A stretch of 64,000 nt of DNA from positions 1-64,000 of the forward strand of contig NZ_QMEY01000024.1 of NCBI RefSeq assembly GCF_003315795.1, written 5' to 3'. The DNA comes from Spongiactinospora rosea (GTDB taxonomy: Bacteria; Actinomycetota; Actinomycetes; Streptosporangiales; Streptosporangiaceae). Position numbers and translations under genes: made by a program. Shown piece by piece: positions 61,841-64,000 of this stretch. The notes under the pieces were generated by a model, which made no database searches, was not told where the DNA came from, and was given only the letters and a program-made list of their open reading frames with translations. Every line of letters begins with the position of its first letter. The first letter of the stretch is position 1.

Positions 61841-63255
61841 GCGGACCGCACCTGATGCCGGCCGAAACACTCACCCCCGTCCTCCCCGGCGGGCCCGAGA
61901 CCGGCGGGCCGGACCTCGGGTTCGACCGGTCCGTGCACATGAACCACTACGGAACGCGCCTGCCCTTCTGCTGTACCGGGGCCAAGGGGATCGTCCAGCG
62001 GTTCGTCGAACTCGACGGCCCGCGGGCGGGCCGGTCGCTGGACGTGCTCGACGCGAGCGGCGGGTACGCGTCCGCGTGCCTCGGAGCCGGTTCGCCGGTG
62101 ATCGCCGCCGCCCTCCAGCGGGCCATCGAGGACAGCGGCTACGTGACCGACGAGATCGCCTCCCTGGAACGGGCCCGGCTGCTCGCGCGCCTGTTCGGCC
62201 CCGGCGGGCTGTGGTCGGACCGGTTCCCCGTCGGCGAGTACCACGTCAGCGGCCGTAACTCCGGTTCGGAGGGGATGGAACTGGCGCTGCGCCTGGTGCT
62301 GGAGTCCCGCTTCGACCGCCGCCGGCTGCGGCCCGCCGAGGGACGCGGGGGCCGCGACGTCATCCTCGCCTTCGAGGGGGCCTGGCACGGCTGGACGGGC
62401 GCGCTGCTGCCGCTGATCAACCGGCGGCACTACCGGGCCGGGCTGCCCACCCTGGCCGCGGAGCCGTTCGGCGTCACCGTCGAGCACATCCCGTTCGGCG
62501 AGATCGAGGCGGCCAGGGAGTACTTCGCGGCCAACGGGCACCGGCTGCTGGGCGTGGTCATCGAGCCCGTCCAGGGCGACGCCGGTATCCTCACCCCGCC
62601 GCCCGGCTACCTGCGCGAGGTGGCCCGGCTGTGCCGGGACGGCGGCGCGCTGCTCGTCGCCGACGAGATCCTGACCTTCGCCAAGACCGGCCGGTTCTTC
62701 GGCATGACGGACGACGAAGGGCCCATCCCCACCGACGTCACCGTGCTCGGCAAGAGCCTCGGCATGGGCGTGCTGACCACGTCCATGGTCGTGGCCCGCC
62801 GCGAGCTCACCGTACGGGAGACCGGCGCGGTCGCCACCTCCGACCTGCGCCCGATCACCTGCGCCGTGATGGGCGCGGGCATCGGCCACATCCACGCCGA
62901 GGGCCTGCTCGAACGGTCGCGCAAGGTGGGGGAGCACCTGGGGACGCTGCTCCGGCAGGAGGTGGTGGAACGCTTCCCCGACCTCTACCACGAGGCCAGG
63001 GGACTGGGCGTGATGCACGGCGTGGAGCTGACCGAGGCGGCCGCCAGGGACGTCCCCGCGTTCCGCGAGCACATGATCAGAAGCGGCGTGTACGTGGAGT
63101 TCATGGCGGGCGCGGGACGGCGCTCGCACGGCCTGCGCTACGTCTTCCCCACCATGCGGGTCGCCCCGCCGCTCATCATCACCGAGTCCGAGGCGGAGTC
63201 GATCGTCGAGCGGATCGCCGCCGGTTCCCGGGCGATTCGCGAGGCGGCCAGGTGA
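61837..63255 (+). CDS. Class III PLP aminotransferase (glutamate-1-semialdehyde-mutase-like)
   Basis: 472 residues from GTG 61837. SGGYASACLGAGSPVIAAAL, GRNSGSEGMELALRLVLESR, EGAWHGWTGALLPL and VVIEPVQGDAGILTPPPGYL match fold-type I omega-aminotransferases. The PLP lysine is in TVLGKSLGMGVLTTSMVV after ADEILTFAKTG. Translational coupling to the ACP suggests it aminates a carrier-bound aldehyde or keto-acyl chain, giving an amino-fatty or beta-amino starter (inference). Confidence 0.88.
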   Translation: MSGPHLMPAETLTPVLPGGPETGGPDLGFDRSVHMNHYGTRLPFCCTGAKGIVQRFVELDGPRAGRSLDVLDASGGYASACLGAGSPVIAAALQRAIEDSGYVTDEIASLERARLLARLFGPGGLWSDRFPVGEYHVSGRNSGSEGMELALRLVLESRFDRRRLRPAEGRGGRDVILAFEGAWHGWTGALLPLINRRHYRAGLPTLAAEPFGVTVEHIPFGEIEAAREYFAANGHRLLGVVIEPVQGDAGILTPPPGYLREVARLCRDGGALLVADEILTFAKTGRFFGMTDDEGPIPTDVTVLGKSLGMGVLTTSMVVARRELTVRETGAVATSDLRPITCAVMGAGIGHIHAEGLLERSRKVGEHLGTLLRQEVVERFPDLYHEARGLGVMHGVELTEAAARDVPAFREHMIRSGVYVEFMAGAGRRSHGLRYVFPTMRVAPPLIITESEAESIVERIAAGSRAIREAAR

Positions 63256-63701
63256 CCACCGACCTCGCGCCCGCCGCCGTCCGGCATCGCGTCGAGCACG
63301 TGGACATCGACGCCTCCGGCGTCGTCCACTTCGCGCGCCACGCGACCCTGCTCGAAACCGCGGCCCTCGCCCACCTCGACCGCATCGGCACGGGCATCGA
63401 CGCCCTGGCCCGCCTCGGTCTCGACCTCGTCGTGGTGGACCTGCGCATGCGCTACCACGCCCCGGCCCGCTTCCGCGACCACCTGGACCTCGCCGCCGAC
63501 GTCCTGCACGTCGGCGCGGCGAGCTTCCGGCTGTCCGGCACGATCACGCTCGTGCCCTCCGGCCCCGAGGCGGAGCCACGCGCGCTGTCCACCGGCGTGT
63601 TCGTCTTCGGCGTGGCCGGCCGGGCGTGCGGCACCGCGCGACCGCTCCCGGAAAAGCTCCGCACACTGCTCAAGGAGTGCCGCCGACATGCAGACATCTG
63701 A
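63252..63701 (+). CDS. Hotdog-fold thioesterase (4-hydroxybenzoyl-CoA thioesterase-like)
   Basis: 149 residues from GTG 63252, overlapping the aminotransferase stop. VEHVDIDASGVVHFARHATL has the acidic catalytic residue and the GVVHF block of the 4HBT family. LETAALAHLDRIG and DLVVVDLRMRYHAPARFRDH follow. It probably releases or edits acyl-ACP intermediates. It overlaps the dehydratase start by 14 bases. Confidence 0.85.
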   Translation: MTTDLAPAAVRHRVEHVDIDASGVVHFARHATLLETAALAHLDRIGTGIDALARLGLDLVVVDLRMRYHAPARFRDHLDLAADVLHVGAASFRLSGTITLVPSGPEAEPRALSTGVFVFGVAGRACGTARPLPEKLRTLLKECRRHADI

Positions 63702-64000
63702 GCCGGTCAGCACGGCCCCCGGTGAACCGGCCGAACCTGTAGCACAGACCACGACCATGGGCTTCACCGAACTGAAGCAATGGCTCCGCCACCGGCATCC
63801 CATGATCTACATCGACCGGGTGCTGGACTACGCGCCCGGCTCGCACCTGACCAGCAGCCTCATGGTCTCCGGGACGATGGACGTCATCGCCGGGCACTTC
63901 CCGGAACGCGCGATCTTCCCGGCCAGCCACCTCACCCAGGCGTTCGCCCAGTCCGGGATCATCCTGTACCAGGTCAGCACCTCCCCGGTCGCGGACGACG
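63688..64000 (+). CDS. FabZ-like hotdog dehydratase, truncated at window end
   Basis: The first about 104 residues are seen, starting at ATG 63688. FTELKQWLRHRHPMIYIDRV has the catalytic His (RHP). VIAGHFPERAIFPASHLTQA follows, as in FabZ's GHFPGxPvmPGvl.vEamAQ block. The position of FabZ's catalytic Glu appears to be Gln (HLTQAFAQSG instead of x.xEAMAQ), so the protein may be inactive as a dehydratase or serve another function. It continues beyond base 64000. Confidence 0.8.
   Translation, partial: MQTSEPVSTAPGEPAEPVAQTTTMGFTELKQWLRHRHPMIYIDRVLDYAPGSHLTSSLMVSGTMDVIAGHFPERAIFPASHLTQAFAQSGIILYQVSTSPVADD

Overview
The window is very high-GC chromosomal DNA from an actinomycete. The pointers are a SARP regulator, a short actinobacterial integration host factor (sIHF), two probable F420-using enzymes, a conserved tRNA-Gly/Cys/Val cluster, several ECF/partner-switch regulators, GTG starts and ATGA/GTGA stop-start overlaps. 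A Streptosporangiaceae-like genus (Nonomuraea, Microbispora, Streptosporangium type) is my best guess; this is inference from gene content, not a database match.

Layout. 1-4 kb is an accessory edge: a truncated secreted protein, an internally deleted IS3-type transposase, a small secreted protein preceded by a 20-codon lipobox-like ORF, a SARP regulator with a long polyproline run, and a frameshifted tyrosine integrase next to the tRNA genes. 4-16 kb is mostly core: three tRNAs, dusB, an alpha/beta hydrolase, a Ski2-like helicase, an acyltransferase-3 membrane protein, a two-component system, sIHF, a GlcG/HbpS protein, an APH kinase and ribokinase. 16-29.5 kb is mixed: a secreted chitinase, formylglycine-generating enzyme, an SPFH protein, phenylalanine hydroxylase, ferredoxin, an ECF sigma/anti-sigma pair beside a secreted carbohydrate-binding protein, a CDGSH-ferredoxin-globin fusion, and an IS701-like transposase protein that has lost its first catalytic acid.

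29.7-42.8 kb is the most striking region: fifteen consecutive minus-strand genes, nearly all overlapping or separated by fewer than 40 bases. They combine a full partner-switching module (SpoIIE phosphatase, RsbW-type kinase, two STAS proteins) and a MinD-like ATPase with glycogen debranching enzyme, an AGE-family epimerase, a VOC protein, two DJ-1/PfpI proteins, a GMC oxidoreductase, two NTF2/SnoaL proteins and a benzoylformate-decarboxylase-like ThDP enzyme. Just beyond it (42.9-49.1 kb) lie another SnoaL protein, LtrA, a third DJ-1/PfpI protein and a three-subunit molybdenum hydroxylase. Together these look like a stress- or signal-gated island for carbonyl/alcohol oxidation and reserve-sugar use, which I consider the best candidate for an undescribed system.

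49-61 kb returns to ordinary genes: SMR transporter and SDR under a divergent TetR with palindromic operators, a ClpC-like AAA+ protein, aldo/keto reductase, a class III nucleotide cyclase, a coiled-coil membrane protein, amidohydrolase, ferritin-like protein, an F420 LLM protein and selA. 61.5 kb to the end opens a biosynthetic cluster: acyl carrier protein, class III aminotransferase, hotdog thioesterase and a FabZ-like dehydratase that runs off the window.
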